DNA of 64,000 nucleotides from assembly GCA_944800085.1 (NCBI GenBank), contig CALYLO010000002.1:620001-684000 (forward strand). The letters run 5' to 3'. The translations under genes were made by a program, and so were the position numbers. Positions within the stretch are counted from its first letter, which is position 1. The number at the start of each line of letters is the position of its first letter. Under the pieces are notes generated by a model that ran no database searches, was not told the origin of the DNA, and worked only from the letters and a program-made list of their open reading frames with translations. Of the stretch, positions 37,438-46,836 are shown in pieces. The DNA comes from Paenibacillus melissococcoides (lineage in GTDB: Bacteria; Bacillota; Bacilli; Paenibacillales; Paenibacillaceae).

Positions 37438-37779
37438 CTACTTCTTGCCGGCCAGCCATTCGGCGACCTTGTCAATGTCATCCGGATCGATATTGCGCTG
37501 CGCAGGCATGCGGCTGCCCCCGTTATTGATCGTATTCACGATGTCTTCCTTCGACAGCCGTTCCCCGATCTTTTGCAGGTTCGATTCCGGCCCCATCAAG
37601 CCTTGCAGTGCATCGCCGTGACATTGCATGCAGCGCTGCTTGTAGACGGCGACGGCTTCCTCCGGCCCTTCCAGCGTCGAAGCGGACGACGATCCGCCGC
37701 AAGCGGCCAGCAGCATGCCGATTGCGAGCAGCAGCGCTCCGCCTGCCGCGGCGCGCGCCGATAAGTTGCGTGTGCGCAT
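37438..37779 (-). CDS. Small membrane-anchored c-type cytochrome
   Basis: The 113-residue protein has a lipoprotein signal with lipobox (IGMLLAAC), a Ser-rich linker, then a class-I cytochrome c domain with haem-attachment CMQCH and a distal Met in GGSRMPAQ. It is like the CccB cytochrome c551 of Bacillus, lipid-anchored outside the membrane as an electron carrier to the terminal oxidase. ATG 37779 follows GGAAAGGAAGG. Confidence 0.93.
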   Translation of the reverse strand: MRTRNLSARAAAGGALLLAIGMLLAACGGSSSASTLEGPEEAVAVYKQRCMQCHGDALQGLMGPESNLQKIGERLSKEDIVNTINNGGSRMPAQRNIDPDDIDKVAEWLAGKK

Positions 37780-37896
37780 GGAACCCTTCCTTTCCCGTAC
37801 TTTCCGATTTGTCTATGATCTTGTACTCAGTATAGGAAAGGAATTCCTCGAAAAGCAAGCTTTCCGCCGCAATGTTGCAGAAGGTTCACAACTGAG

Positions 37897-38373
37897 TTAC
37901 AACTTCATGCCCATCCGGCTCTTGTACCGCTTGATCAAAATTTGCGTTTCCACGCTCATAATGCCGGGAAGGGGATACAGCTTCTCTTGCAGAAATTGCT
38001 CCATCTCCCGGTTCGAAGCGAACAGTCCATGCATATGCAGCTTGCTCGGGCCCGTCATATGATACAGGCTCGTCACGCAGGGCTCATTCGCTAATTGCTC
38101 TGCGACCTTCATCAAGTATTGGGGCTCCACCTCGACATTGAAAAAAGCAGAGACCCGGATGCCCAATTTTTCCGGATTGATGACGATCGTGAACTTCTCC
38201 AGCAACCCGTCTTCCATCATCGCCTGTACCCGGGCTTGAACGGCTACGCGGGACAGGTTGACCTTCTTGGCCAGATCGGTATACGAGATCCGGCTGTTGC
38301 TGTGCAGCGCCGACAAAATCATCTTATCAATCTCATCGAGCGATGAAGCGGGAATATCGTCAAAGGAGAACAT
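37897..38373 (-). CDS. Lrp/AsnC-family regulator
   Basis: The 158-residue protein has an N-terminal helix-turn-helix ([27 protein letters not shown], split at residue 20 by convention) and a C-terminal RAM-type ligand domain ([21 protein letters not shown]). ATG 38373 follows AGGAGGTG. It is the last gene after the TauE-like and DUF1634 genes on the same strand with only a 21-base gap, so it likely regulates that operon in response to an amino acid or sulfur compound. Confidence 0.88.
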   Translation of the reverse strand: MFSFDDIPASSLDEIDKMILSALHSNSRISYTDLAKKVNLSRVAVQARVQAMMEDGLLEKFTIVINPEKLGIRVSAFFNVEVEPQYLMKVAEQLANEPCVTSLYHMTGPSKLHMHGLFASNREMEQFLQEKLYPLPGIMSVETQILIKRYKSRMGMKL

Positions 38374-38394
38374 GCGGACACCTCCTGAAGTTCG

Positions 38395-38769
38395 TTAACC
38401 AGCTCTGCCCAACGCCAGACTTATCATCAGAATGACGAAGACGAGCGATGTAATAGCGACATAAATATCGTCTTTCTCTTTGGCAAAGACGAAAATCGAA
38501 ATAAAAACCCTTACGACCGGGGTCATAATGAGAAGCAGCAAGCCGCCCATCATAATCGCATAGGCTCTGCCGGCGGCGATACCTTGTATAATCGCCGTGA
38601 CGGTGGTCGGATATTCGCCCTCCGGATAGCCGCTCACTCCCGTAACAAGGAACATGATGAGTCCGGTCACAATGACGGCCGCGCTCGTCAGGACGCCGAT
38701 TCGCAAAAACGAGCTGACCGCGGCTTCGACATCAAGCATTTGCTTCTCTTTATTCTTCGGTTCGTTCAT
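38395..38769 (-). CDS. DUF1634 membrane protein
   Basis: The 124-residue protein has three hydrophobic helices (SAAVIVTGLIMFLVTGV; YAIMMGGLLLLIMTPVVRVF; AITSLVFVILMISLALG). Its start overlaps the TauE-like gene stop by ATGA. DUF1634 proteins are nearly always paired with TauE/SafE-like transporters and are presumed accessory subunits. Confidence 0.85.
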   Translation of the reverse strand: MNEPKNKEKQMLDVEAAVSSFLRIGVLTSAAVIVTGLIMFLVTGVSGYPEGEYPTTVTAIIQGIAAGRAYAIMMGGLLLLIMTPVVRVFISIFVFAKEKDDIYVAITSLVFVILMISLALGRAG

Positions 38770-39605
38770 CCTTGACCACCTATCCCTTGTATAATCATTT
38801 GGATGGCAACGTAGGCCAGTATCGGTACGAACAGCTTGCGTATCGTTTTGTTTTTCAAACGCTGCATAATGCGCGTGCCCAGGGTGGCTCCGATCAAGAC
38901 GCCGAGTGCGACCGGTGCGGAGATGACGGGATCGATATCGCCGCGGAACAGGTAGACGCCGGCGCTGGCAGCCGCCGTGACCCCCATCATCAGGTTGCTG
39001 GTCGCGCTGGATACTTTGAGCGGCAGCTTCATGAACAGATCCATGGCCATCACCTTGAAGCTGCCGCTGCCGATGCCAAGCAGGCCAGAGATGACGCCTG
39101 CGCCATACATGACGCCGAACCCGCCGTATGGGTTGGCCACGGTATAGTGCACTTCCTGCTGAATCGCCTTGTCATAATAATGGCTGTGCAGATTCAGCTT
39201 CGTCGCCAACGGATGGGGTTCGACTTCGGCCGGCAGGTCGGATTTGGCCTTCTTCAGCATGGCCAGGGCAGAGTACAGCAGCAGCAAGCCGAAGATAACA
39301 TAGAGCCAGTCTGGCGCGATAATCGCTCCGAGGAAAGCTCCGGTAATAGCGCCTACCGTTGTCGCAATTTCAAGGAACATGCCGACGCGGAGGTTCGTAA
39401 TCCGGTCCCTGATATAAGCGATGGCAGAGCCGCTGGACGTCGCGATGACGGAGATAATGCTGGCTCCGATGGCATGATTGATGTCGATACCGAAGAGCAG
39501 CGTCAATGCGGGAGTGACGATAATGCCGCCGCCAAGCCCAAGCACGGATCCGACGATGCCGGCCAGGACGGAAATCAGCAGCATTTCAAAAGCAAAGAGA
39601 GTCAC
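38766..39605 (-). CDS. TauE/SafE-family sulfite/organosulfur exporter-like permease
   Basis: The 279-residue protein has about eight transmembrane helices. It shows the paired family motifs: N-terminal GIVGSVLGLGGGIIVTPAL and C-terminal GVISGLLGIGSGSFKVMAM. GTG 39605 follows AAAGGAG. It is the first gene of a three-gene operon with DUF1634 and an Lrp-type regulator. Transport of sulfite, sulfoacetate or related anions is typical, but the substrate is not shown here. Confidence 0.9.
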   Translation of the reverse strand: MTLFAFEMLLISVLAGIVGSVLGLGGGIIVTPALTLLFGIDINHAIGASIISVIATSSGSAIAYIRDRITNLRVGMFLEIATTVGAITGAFLGAIIAPDWLYVIFGLLLLYSALAMLKKAKSDLPAEVEPHPLATKLNLHSHYYDKAIQQEVHYTVANPYGGFGVMYGAGVISGLLGIGSGSFKVMAMDLFMKLPLKVSSATSNLMMGVTAAASAGVYLFRGDIDPVISAPVALGVLIGATLGTRIMQRLKNKTIRKLFVPILAYVAIQMIIQGIGGQG

Positions 39606-40031
39606 GAACGCATCTCCTTTCTAAGAAAGTATAAACGAAGGCCAAGGAGAATTATTTTGTTGAGACTTGCGTAATTACATCATTTCGAAATAATAACTCC
39701 TTGAATAGGTTTCAATGTGTACAAATATATCATATAATGACTTCGATTTGTTTGTGATTTTGAAAAAATACTTTCTATTTTGTCTGAGACTTGTCCGCGG
39801 TTCCAGCGGGGGGCTGCAAAAAAACGGGGGAAGGGATTGAACAAATACGTAAGGTTGTTTATCGTTAAGATCGTTAAAAAGTAATATCCTTAATTTTAAC
39901 AAACGTGAACGGGAGGCCGTCATGAACGAACAAAAGCGTTATTTCAGCCGGGAGCTGCTGAGTTGGTACCGTGCGAACCGGCGGGATCTGCCTTGGCGGC
40001 GCCATTCGAATCCGTATTATACATGGGTATC

Positions 40032-41543
40032 CACTAGCGTTGCATCGAGCGGTTAGTTCATAATCTAATTTCAATTAACATCAATATATGATATATATTT
40101 ACATTTGCGATGTCCGCGCTAAGTCTAAAAAAGTCGAGCTGGAAACAGACCCTACGCGTTATCCATTATATGTAAAAATCGTTTTCGTTTGTCATTACGT
40201 CACAATCAGTCTCGGTTTCATCGACTTTGTTGCCTTTTTCGGACGTCTCCCATTTCGCTTTGGTCGACCTCTAGATGTTCGAGTCGGCTTGCGGTTGAGT
40301 GCAGCGATCAAATTTTCCCATGGTTTTTCCGCATAGATGCGAATCAACTGGAGGAGGTCCCATGTCGACTTTTTACAGTCCAGTGTTAATTTAATCAGCA
40401 AACAGAGAGCATACGCGATTAAAGCAATATACATTTGGTTCCAAATCGCTTCGGCCGTATAACCGTGGGGTTTTACCAATCGAATATGCTGCTTGACCCA
40501 TTTAAAAAACAACTCAATATGCCAGCGATTTCGATAAATCTCGGCAATTTGATGTGCGGATAAGTCAAATCGATTCGTTACAATTCGATAGGTACGCCCT
40601 TGGTCATCCTTAAACTCAATCAAACGCAGAACCGCTGGCAGCTCCGGCATCGTCACATCAGCATCAAGGATAAACCCATTCTGCCTTTTGGGGAGGTCTC
40701 TTTTTCTGATGATCGTTAACCGGCTCTTTTGCTTGACGCGGCAAACAAATTTAATCTTATCCTCTACCCATTTCTGAAAATGGTCGTATACCTGGTATCC
40801 TCGGTCCATCACGTAGGTCGCATCTTTATCCACTGTAAATTCCAACACGACTTCATGATCGGCTACATCTTTGGTTGAAGCGACGATCTTGTCTGGATAC
40901 ATCGTTTTGGAGTCCGCAACGACCAAGGAGGTGTGCATCTTCACGCCATGGCTACTTTTGGAACAATAGGACCATTTCGCGAGAATGGGAGGTAGTGTAA
41001 TTCCCGATGAATCGATTAGCTTGAGTTTCCCAATACCAGGCGTAATGCCGCGTTTCCCTTTTGTAAGTTGCTTGATTCGATCAATGAGCGAGAAAAAGAG
41101 CGTCTGAAGATACTCCATAGGCAGCCGTTTCAGCTTCCGCGATAGTTGAGAAGCGCTTATGCTCTTGAGACCCAGAAGATCTTGAAATTCAGGATTAGCC
41201 GCTACATGCTCTGACATGACTTTGTATGAGTCTCGTTGCTGAAGCTGTGCCTCTACAAATAAGAGTGTCGAAGAGCCGACAAACAGCTTTTGGGCCCGGT
41301 AATCCAATGACTCGTGTCGAGTAGAATGGACATGTAACCATTTTAGGCATTGACAAATGACGTTATGATTCGGTACGTTATCCATAAGAAATCTCCTTTG
41401 TTGAGGCGTTTTATGGATAACGTTAGGGTAACTCAACAATAGGAGATTTCTTTATTTTTGTCCATGAATATAGTTCAATAAGTTACAAATATAGAGACTT
41501 ATGGGATAGAAATTTTCGTAAAAAGATTGATGCAACGCTAGTG
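40032..41543. mobile_element. IS4-family insertion sequence, intact copy (1512 bp)
   Basis: It is bounded by perfect 15-base inverted repeats CACTAGCGTTGCATC and flanked by the 9-bp target duplication ATGGGTATC (40023-40031 and 41544-41552). It holds one transposase gene on the minus strand. It is identical, wherever compared, to the interrupted copy at 59161-62303. Confidence 0.96.
40195..41385 (-). CDS. IS4-family DDE transposase
   Basis: The 396-residue transposase starts at ATG 41385, since AAAGGAG lies just upstream; an upstream in-frame ATG near the inverted repeat has none. DDE chemistry is supported by LKLIDSSGITLPP (first Asp), TYVMDRGYQVYDHF (second Asp), and YRNRWHIELFFKWVKQH, the YREK signature of the IS4 family with the catalytic Glu. 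The basic Arg/Lys-rich tail is probably DNA-binding. Intact. Confidence 0.95.
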   Translation of the reverse strand: MDNVPNHNVICQCLKWLHVHSTRHESLDYRAQKLFVGSSTLLFVEAQLQQRDSYKVMSEHVAANPEFQDLLGLKSISASQLSRKLKRLPMEYLQTLFFSLIDRIKQLTKGKRGITPGIGKLKLIDSSGITLPPILAKWSYCSKSSHGVKMHTSLVVADSKTMYPDKIVASTKDVADHEVVLEFTVDKDATYVMDRGYQVYDHFQKWVEDKIKFVCRVKQKSRLTIIRKRDLPKRQNGFILDADVTMPELPAVLRLIEFKDDQGRTYRIVTNRFDLSAHQIAEIYRNRWHIELFFKWVKQHIRLVKPHGYTAEAIWNQMYIALIAYALCLLIKLTLDCKKSTWDLLQLIRIYAEKPWENLIAALNRKPTRTSRGRPKRNGRRPKKATKSMKPRLIVT

Positions 41544-42576
41544 ATGGGTATCGGAAATTATGCTCCAGCAGACTCGCGTCGAGACCGTCAAGCCTTACTT
41601 CGAGCGCTTCATCGCTCTTTTTCCGACGGTCGAGGCGCTGGCCGAAGCACCGGAAGAAGAGGTGCTGAAGGCGTGGGAAGGGCTCGGCTATTATTCGCGA
41701 GCCCGCAATCTTCAAGCTGCCGCGCGTGAAGTGAAGGCGCAATACGGCGGCAGCATCCCGGACGACAAGGCCAAGGTCTCGGCCTTGAAGGGCATCGGGC
41801 CGTATACCGCGGGCGCGATTATGAGCATCGCGTTCAACCGGCCCGAGCCGGCCGTCGATGGCAATGTCATGCGGGTGCTGTCGCGCTACTTCCGCCTGCA
41901 TGACGACATCGCCAAGGCCGGCACCCGCGCGCACATGGAGCATCTGGCGCAGGAATTGATTCCGGAGGGCTGTGCCTCGGAATTCAACCAGGCGCTGATG
42001 GAGCTGGGCGCGCTCGTCTGCACGCCCAAATCCCCGGCGTGCCTGCCATGCCCGGTCATGGAGCATTGTGCCGGGCGGATTGCCGGCGAGGAGCTGATGC
42101 TGCCGGTAAAGACCAAGGCGAAGCCGCCGAAGCGGGAGCTCCGCTATGCAGCCCTCGTGGAAGGCGCAGGGGAGCATGCGGGCAAGGTGCTGGTGCGCCA
42201 GCGCCCGGACGCCGGACTATTGGCGCGCATGTGGGAGCTGCCCCATTTGCTGGCGCCGAAGACGGGAGGGCTGCTTGACTTGCGGGAGGAAGAAGCGATG
42301 GATGCGCTGCGGCAAGGGATGCAGTCGGAGGGCGTATGGCTGAAGCCGCTCGAGCATTGGACCGATGCCGAGCATACGTTCAGCCACATCCATTGGCAGA
42401 TGCGTGTGTACCGCTGCGGAATAGAGGATGCCTCGAAGGCGATTGCCGGCGGCAAATATGCCTGGATCGGGCCGGAAGAGATGGAGCGGCTGGCGTTCCC
42501 GAACTTATTTTTACGACTATTGCATGCTTATTTCGCCGAGCAATGGCAGCACGGATAACACTTCTGCGGCGTTCCT

Positions 42577-42586
42577 ATGATATAAT
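42577..42586 (+). promoter_or_regulatory. Extended -10 promoter of def
   Basis: TGATATAAT (42578-42586) is an extended -10 element with a perfect TATAAT. A -35 match is poor. It lies inside or just beyond the end of mutY, so def keeps its own promoter. Confidence 0.6.
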
Positions 42587-42597
42587 AGACACCATTA

Positions 42598-42638
42598 CGA
42601 AAAGGCAGGCCGACGGCAGACGTCATCCTGCCTTTTCG
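42598..42638 (+). terminator. Hairpin between mutY and def (terminator or leader attenuator)
   Basis: A perfect 12-bp stem (CGAAAAGGCAGG / CCTGCCTTTTCG) encloses 17 bases. It ends mutY but sits after the def promoter, so it is in the def leader. The T run is inside the stem, so termination strength is uncertain. Confidence 0.65.
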
Positions 42639-42663
42639 ATTTGAAATGAGGGTGAGTGTGTTC

Positions 42664-43173
42664 ATGGCTCAACGAGAAATCCTTCCTTTTGGAGATCCGA
42701 TACTGCGCAAAATATGCCGTCCTGTTACCGAAGTGAATAACCGGATCTTGGCCTTGCTCGAGGATTTGAAAGATACCCTCTATGCCCGCCCCGGCAGAGC
42801 CGGCTTGGCGGCGCCGCAAATCGGCGTGCTGCGGCGCGTGCTCGTCATGGACTGCGGAGAAGGCCTGATAGAACTGATTAACCCGCAGCTGCTGGCGGCC
42901 GAGGGGGAAGAAGATGGGATGGAAGCGTGCCTGTCCTACCCGGGATATTACGGCCGCGTCAAGCGATACCAATACGTCAAAATCAGCAGCATGGATCGCA
43001 ACGGGAAGACATTCACGCTGGAGGGAGAAAACCTCCTCGCCCGCTGCATCCAGCATGAGATGGACCATCTGGACGGCAAGCTGTTCATTGACCATGTGAC
43101 CGACAGCCATCTTGTCCACGAAGCCACTCATCAATATGTCCCGCTGCTCGACGTGATCCGCCTCTCGAAATAA
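42664..43173 (+). CDS. def: Peptide deformylase
   Basis: The 169-residue metalloenzyme removes the formyl group from new proteins. Motif 1 is GLAAPQIG, motif 2 is EACLSYPG (the usual EGCLS with Gly replaced by Ala; metal ligand Cys kept) and motif 3 is QHEMDHLDG. ATG 42664 follows GAGGGTGAG; an upstream in-frame ATG at 42646 overlaps that site. It has its own promoter. Confidence 0.95.
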   Translation: MAQREILPFGDPILRKICRPVTEVNNRILALLEDLKDTLYARPGRAGLAAPQIGVLRRVLVMDCGEGLIELINPQLLAAEGEEDGMEACLSYPGYYGRVKRYQYVKISSMDRNGKTFTLEGENLLARCIQHEMDHLDGKLFIDHVTDSHLVHEATHQYVPLLDVIRLSK

Positions 43174-43729
43174 TCGATTATAGTCATATTTTCGTCCAGC
43201 AGACTGTTCTGTTCGGCATTGTAATATTCCCGGCATCCTTGTGTGGCGACGAGTAATGCGATTAGATGATTCTGGAATACCTTTATATTCAGGAAGGGCG
43301 CGGATATTTTGACATGGAGCAGGCGGCCCAGAAGACGATAATAGGACAAGATAGTATAGTAGATACCAAGAAGTGCTCGGATCGTTGAATATCCTGAATG
43401 GAAGGATGCTTTACAGGACAGTGGGGTTTAAAGTTCTTTTGGCCATTATCCCATCCACTCATAAAAAGGGCATAGTAGCAGTACTGCAGTTCTTGCTCCC
43501 TCACAAGTAACCAACTGAAAAGTTTTCTGAAAAACAAAACTGCAGCCTACCAGTCTCTCTAAGCCTAAGTTATTCGCACCCCAGCTATGCTCAACGCTCA
43601 TCAGGAGAGGGGCGCGTTGAGGGCATTGCAGAAAATAGGTGCTAAGTGCATCCTCATGAAAGGCCTATTGTCAGTGAATAATAGACGGACGTTACACCCA
43701 TTTGCATATTTTCCTGCGTTGGCATCTGC
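43174..43729. other. 556-bp region without a recognisable gene
   Basis: Open frames on the minus strand around 43131-43537 lack ribosome binding sites and overlap each other in different frames. Amino acid patterns (for example LVATQGCREYYN) do not identify a family. It may be debris from an older insertion next to the IS1595-like remnant. Confidence 0.4.
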
Positions 43730-44674
43730 CTATGCAGCGGAAAATACATAAGAGGCGTTCGATACACGCGCATCATTGAACGACAGGCATAAACGCAATA
43801 AATAGCCCCACGATGATGATCCTCGGGTTGCTGCATTATGGCGGAAACAGAACTCATCCAGGTACAACTGAAGGTATGTAGACCCGATGCCGTGAAACGT
43901 ACTATTCATCCACTGCCAGGCACGCTTGAATGTCTGGCACAGGTATCTGTTGCGCTTGACCTAGAAGTAATAGCGAATAATCGAGACGGTAGAATCGCTA
44001 TGAGCGTGAAGCTTGGCGAATTCGTCAGAACCTGTGCGCAAGAGAGACTTGCCGGAGCAATGCGAACGGTCAACGATCTTCATTTTGATCCTCCGGGTAT
44101 GGGCGGTTTGTTCTTCCATTTCGATATCAGAAGCTGGATTGACTGCATCTGAACCGGCGGACTCCGCACTGTTCGACTCAGCAACAATGATCGGGCACTC
44201 CCGTTCATGGAGAAGAATAGGGGAGTAATAGGGACGGCCATAGAAAGCTACGATGCCATGAACCTCTCCTTCCAGCGGCTGAGCGCTGTCGGCACGGTTA
44301 ATGGCTTTTCGTATCTTATGGAGCATGGACCAAGCCGTCTTATATGTCACTTGAATGAGTGCACGAAGTTCAACAGCATTCAATGAAATGTCGGTACGGG
44401 AAACGAGCCAGATTGCCGTAATCCATTTCCATAGCGCCGTACGGCTTCCCTCCATTATCGTTCCTGCAATTAGCGAGGTCTGATGGCGGCAAGCGCGGCA
44501 ATCATATAGCGGCAGCCGACGCGTTTTAATGACATAGGCCTCGCCATGATGGCAGCGTGGGCAAGTAAAGCCATCAGGCCATTTCATACGAAACAAGAAA
44601 GAGTGGCACTCAGCTTCGTTATGTAACAGCTGCAGCAGTTCTTCCACCCTATCAATCGACTCCCAGGCGCTCAT
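43730..44674 (-). pseudogene. IS1595-like (ISXO2) transposase with in-frame amber stop
   Basis: ATG 44674 follows GAGGAGGG. The N-terminal zinc ribbon (FTCPRCHHGEAYVI, YDCRACRHQTSLIAGTIM) and WKWITAIWLVSRTDISLNAVEL are typical of IS1595-type transposases. A TAG at 43961-43963 interrupts the frame after RYYF. The same frame continues with RYLCQTFKRAWQWMN, GIGSTYLQLYLDEFCFRHN and ends at 43730. The central catalytic region looks short and I find no flanking inverted repeats or duplication. It is probably an old, immobile remnant. Confidence 0.75.
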
Positions 44675-45100
44675 GCCGTTTCCCTCCTCGAAAAGAAAAT
44701 ATAGGAACATACATTCTGTTTTTATTATAACGAACTAATGTTCTTGTTTCAAGTGTTTATTTGAAAATTAATCCATAAACTTTCCGTTGTCCAGTCCTCC
44801 ATTATCCTCAGAAATTTGCAAAGAATTTCAAACACTTAATATATAGCCTTCAGGAGCTAGCTAAAAGGTGTAGAGTGCTTTTATTGGATAACAACCATGC
44901 TTTTTTGAAACAAATGGCTCTCTATTAGCTTTGCGTCACTATCCCATTGAATCAGCTTAAGTGGAGGGGATATTGATGAAAAGGACCTAAACACAGAGGC
45001 TGCTAGATTCGACAAGAGAAGGGCGCTGTCGGTAATGGGCACATAGACAGGACGACGGAAGTGAACAAGGCGTAGAATGGAGGTGAGCAGGAGTGAGGAT
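44675..45100. other. AT-rich spacer, no gene
   Basis: This stretch between the IS1595-like remnant and the satellite array has no supported gene, promoter or hairpin. Its right end (from about 45030) grades into degenerate versions of the 25-base satellite unit. Confidence 0.5.
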
Positions 45101-45430
45101 AGCCGAGGTGAACACTAGACAGAGGGAGCGAAAGTGGGCAATAATCTAGGCAGCAAAGGTGAGAACTAGACGGGAGAGCATGGATAGGCATTAGTCTAGA
45201 TAGCCGAGGCGAGCACTAGACAGAGGGAGCGAAAGTGGGCAATAATCTAGGCAGCAAAGGTGAGAACTAGACAGGAGAGCATGGATAGGCATTAGTCTAG
45301 ATAGCCGAGGCGAGCACTAGACAGAGGGAGCGGAAGTGGGCAAGAGTCTAGGCAGCAAAGGTGAGAACTAGACAGGAGAGCATAGATAGGCATTAGTCAG
45401 ATAGCCGAGGTGAGCGCCAGACAGGAGTGT
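45101..45430. repeat. 101-bp tandem satellite array, about 3.3 units, built of 25-bp subunits
   Basis: Unit starts are at 45101, 45202, 45303 and 45403 (spacings 101, 101, 100). Units are nearly identical. Each is itself four related 25-26-base subunits sharing G(T/A)GAGnACTAGAC or its TAGTCTAG-type variant followed by AGC. Degenerate copies flank it from about 45030 and to about 45460. The unit length is not a multiple of three and no ribosome binding site exists, so it is not protein-coding. There are no distinct spacers, so it is not CRISPR. Confidence 0.9.
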
Positions 45431-45506
45431 GAAATAAGAAACAGGCAGGATAGCGGGAGTAAAGTAACGGTCCCGAGGGGACGAAGACTCCCCGAGTAGG
45501 GGGCAT

Positions 45507-45535
45507 AAAAAACCGGAGGCAAGGAGGCCTCCGGC
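45507..45535 (-). terminator. Terminator after the formylglycine-generating enzyme gene
   Basis: On the minus strand GCCGGAGGC pairs with GCCTCCGG around CTCCTT, followed by six T. It lies 70 bases past the stop. Confidence 0.85.
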
Positions 45536-45604
45536 TATTGGCAATTGGTGTGACTCTCCGCGATGGCAAGGTCTCTTGCGTGGAGAGGCATTGGATGGCG
45601 TTGG

Positions 45605-46720
45605 CTAGTTGGCGTCGGCTGCGCAGCGGAAGCCGAGGTTGCCGGTGGAGCTGTCGGGAGTGTTTTTGCTGCGTGCGCCGACGCGGTAGCGGTTGCAGTA
45701 TGATTTGTGGCACAGGTAGGAACCGCCCTTCATGACGCGTTCCGTCCCTGTCTGCGGTCCGCGCGGTTGAACGGCCGGGCCGCGCTCGTTCGGGTTGGCG
45801 GTGAACCAATCCGCGCACCATTCCCAGACGTTGCCGGCGACGTTGTACAGTCCGTAGCCGTTCGGCTCGAAGGCGTCGACGGGAGCGGTGCCGATGTATC
45901 CGTCGCTGGCGTTGTTTTTGACGGGGAATTTGCCCTGCCATATGTTGCAGCGATGCTCGCCATCCGGCTTCAGCAGATCGCCCCAAGGATAGCGTCTGCG
46001 CTCCAGTCCGCCGCGGGCGACGAACTCCCACTCGCTCTCGCTGGGGAGGCGCGTGCCGGCCCATTCGCAGTAGGCCCGGGCATCATGCCATGACACGTGG
46101 ATGACGGGATGGTTCATCCGTTGGGCGACGCTGCTCCCGGGGCCTTCCGGGCGATGCCAGCAGGCCTGGCGGACGCCAAGCCACCAGGGGGTTCCCTGCG
46201 GGCGGCCGATGATGTGCTCCTCTTCCAGAGCGGGAGCAAGCAAATGGAAGACGTAGGACCAGCCGAAGCGCTCCGCTTCAGTTACATAGCCTGTCGCCGC
46301 GACGAAGCGGGCGAAGTCTTTATTGGTGACGGCATAAGGAGCAATCCGGAAGGGGCCAACCGTTACCTCCCGGATCGGCCCTTCCCCGTCCGCCGGGAAC
46401 GCTTCGGCATCCTCGGAGCCCATGGCGAATGTGCCGCCTTCCAGGAGGATGAAGCTGTCAAGGGACGGACGCGACGCAGCGCCTCCGTCCACGTTGGCCA
46501 GCAGCTTCCGTGCGGCCTGGACAGACTCATCCGGCGGGAGGGCAGCGGCAGTATTGTCTAGGCCCGTCGAAGAAGTAGAGGCATGGAGTCCGGAGCAATC
46601 GGGGCCGGCTTGTCCGTTCAGGCGATCTCCGGCCGCCGGTTCTGCCGAGAGGGAGGTGCCGCGCGCTGCCGCGCAGCAAGGCCGCGGAGAACCGTCCGGA
46701 TGTTGGTTGCTTTGGGTCAT
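45605..46720 (-). CDS. Formylglycine-generating enzyme (SUMF1/FGE)
   Basis: This 371-residue oxidase converts a Cys in a CxPxR motif of sulfatases to formylglycine, using oxygen and copper. The FGE-sulfatase fold is clear: GGTFAMGSEDAEAFPADGEG near residue 94, the HPVIHVSWHDARAYCEWAG block, and the active-site segment MKGGSYLCHKSYCNRYRVG, which keeps both catalytic cysteines, then NTPDSSTGNLGFRC. An about 90-residue Ala/Pro/Ser/Cys-containing N-terminal extension is not part of the fold. ATG 46720 follows AAGGAGG. A sulfatase remnant lies 3 kb away, so a functional substrate must be elsewhere. Confidence 0.93.
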   Translation of the reverse strand: MTQSNQHPDGSPRPCCAAARGTSLSAEPAAGDRLNGQAGPDCSGLHASTSSTGLDNTAAALPPDESVQAARKLLANVDGGAASRPSLDSFILLEGGTFAMGSEDAEAFPADGEGPIREVTVGPFRIAPYAVTNKDFARFVAATGYVTEAERFGWSYVFHLLAPALEEEHIIGRPQGTPWWLGVRQACWHRPEGPGSSVAQRMNHPVIHVSWHDARAYCEWAGTRLPSESEWEFVARGGLERRRYPWGDLLKPDGEHRCNIWQGKFPVKNNASDGYIGTAPVDAFEPNGYGLYNVAGNVWEWCADWFTANPNERGPAVQPRGPQTGTERVMKGGSYLCHKSYCNRYRVGARSKNTPDSSTGNLGFRCAADAN

Positions 46721-46836
46721 CGTGATCGCCTCCTTGGCATTGTTGTGCTTAAGTTGCTGTACTTTTTCGTCATGCGGCTGTGTGCTAGATAATCATGCCG
46801 CGGCTTCCCTAGCGAGCCCGGGAAGGCAGTGTCATG

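Larger units (their letters stand above)
39922..42558 (+). pseudogene. mutY: mutY (A/G-specific adenine glycosylase) interrupted by an IS4-family element
   Basis: Codons 1-36 lie at 39922-40031 (ATG behind GGGAGG; RRDLPWRRH). The remainder lies at 41553-42558. Removing 40032-41543 plus one copy of the 9-base duplication ATGGGTATC restores an uninterrupted 371-residue MutY across YTWVSEIMLQQTRVETV. The downstream part retains the helix-hairpin-helix LKGIGPYTAGAI, the catalytic Asp in VDGNVMRVL, the iron-sulfur cysteines in CTPKSPACLPCPVMEHC and the NUDIX-like 8-oxoG recognition domain. An in-frame ATG at 41560 could restart translation, but it lies two codons after the catalytic Glu (41554-41556). 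Any such product would be inactive. Confidence 0.95.

Noticed and set aside
40088..40336. Plus-strand open frames inside the IS4 ends (also at 59217)
   Set aside because: They are duplicated because the IS is duplicated and run antisense to the transposase; no ribosome binding site.
45003..45191. Minus-strand 62-codon frame in the satellite
   Set aside because: Unit length is not divisible by three and there is no start signal, so coding is unlikely.
45101..45430. CRISPR array
   Set aside because: Units are contiguous 101-bp repeats without unique spacers, and no cas genes are near.
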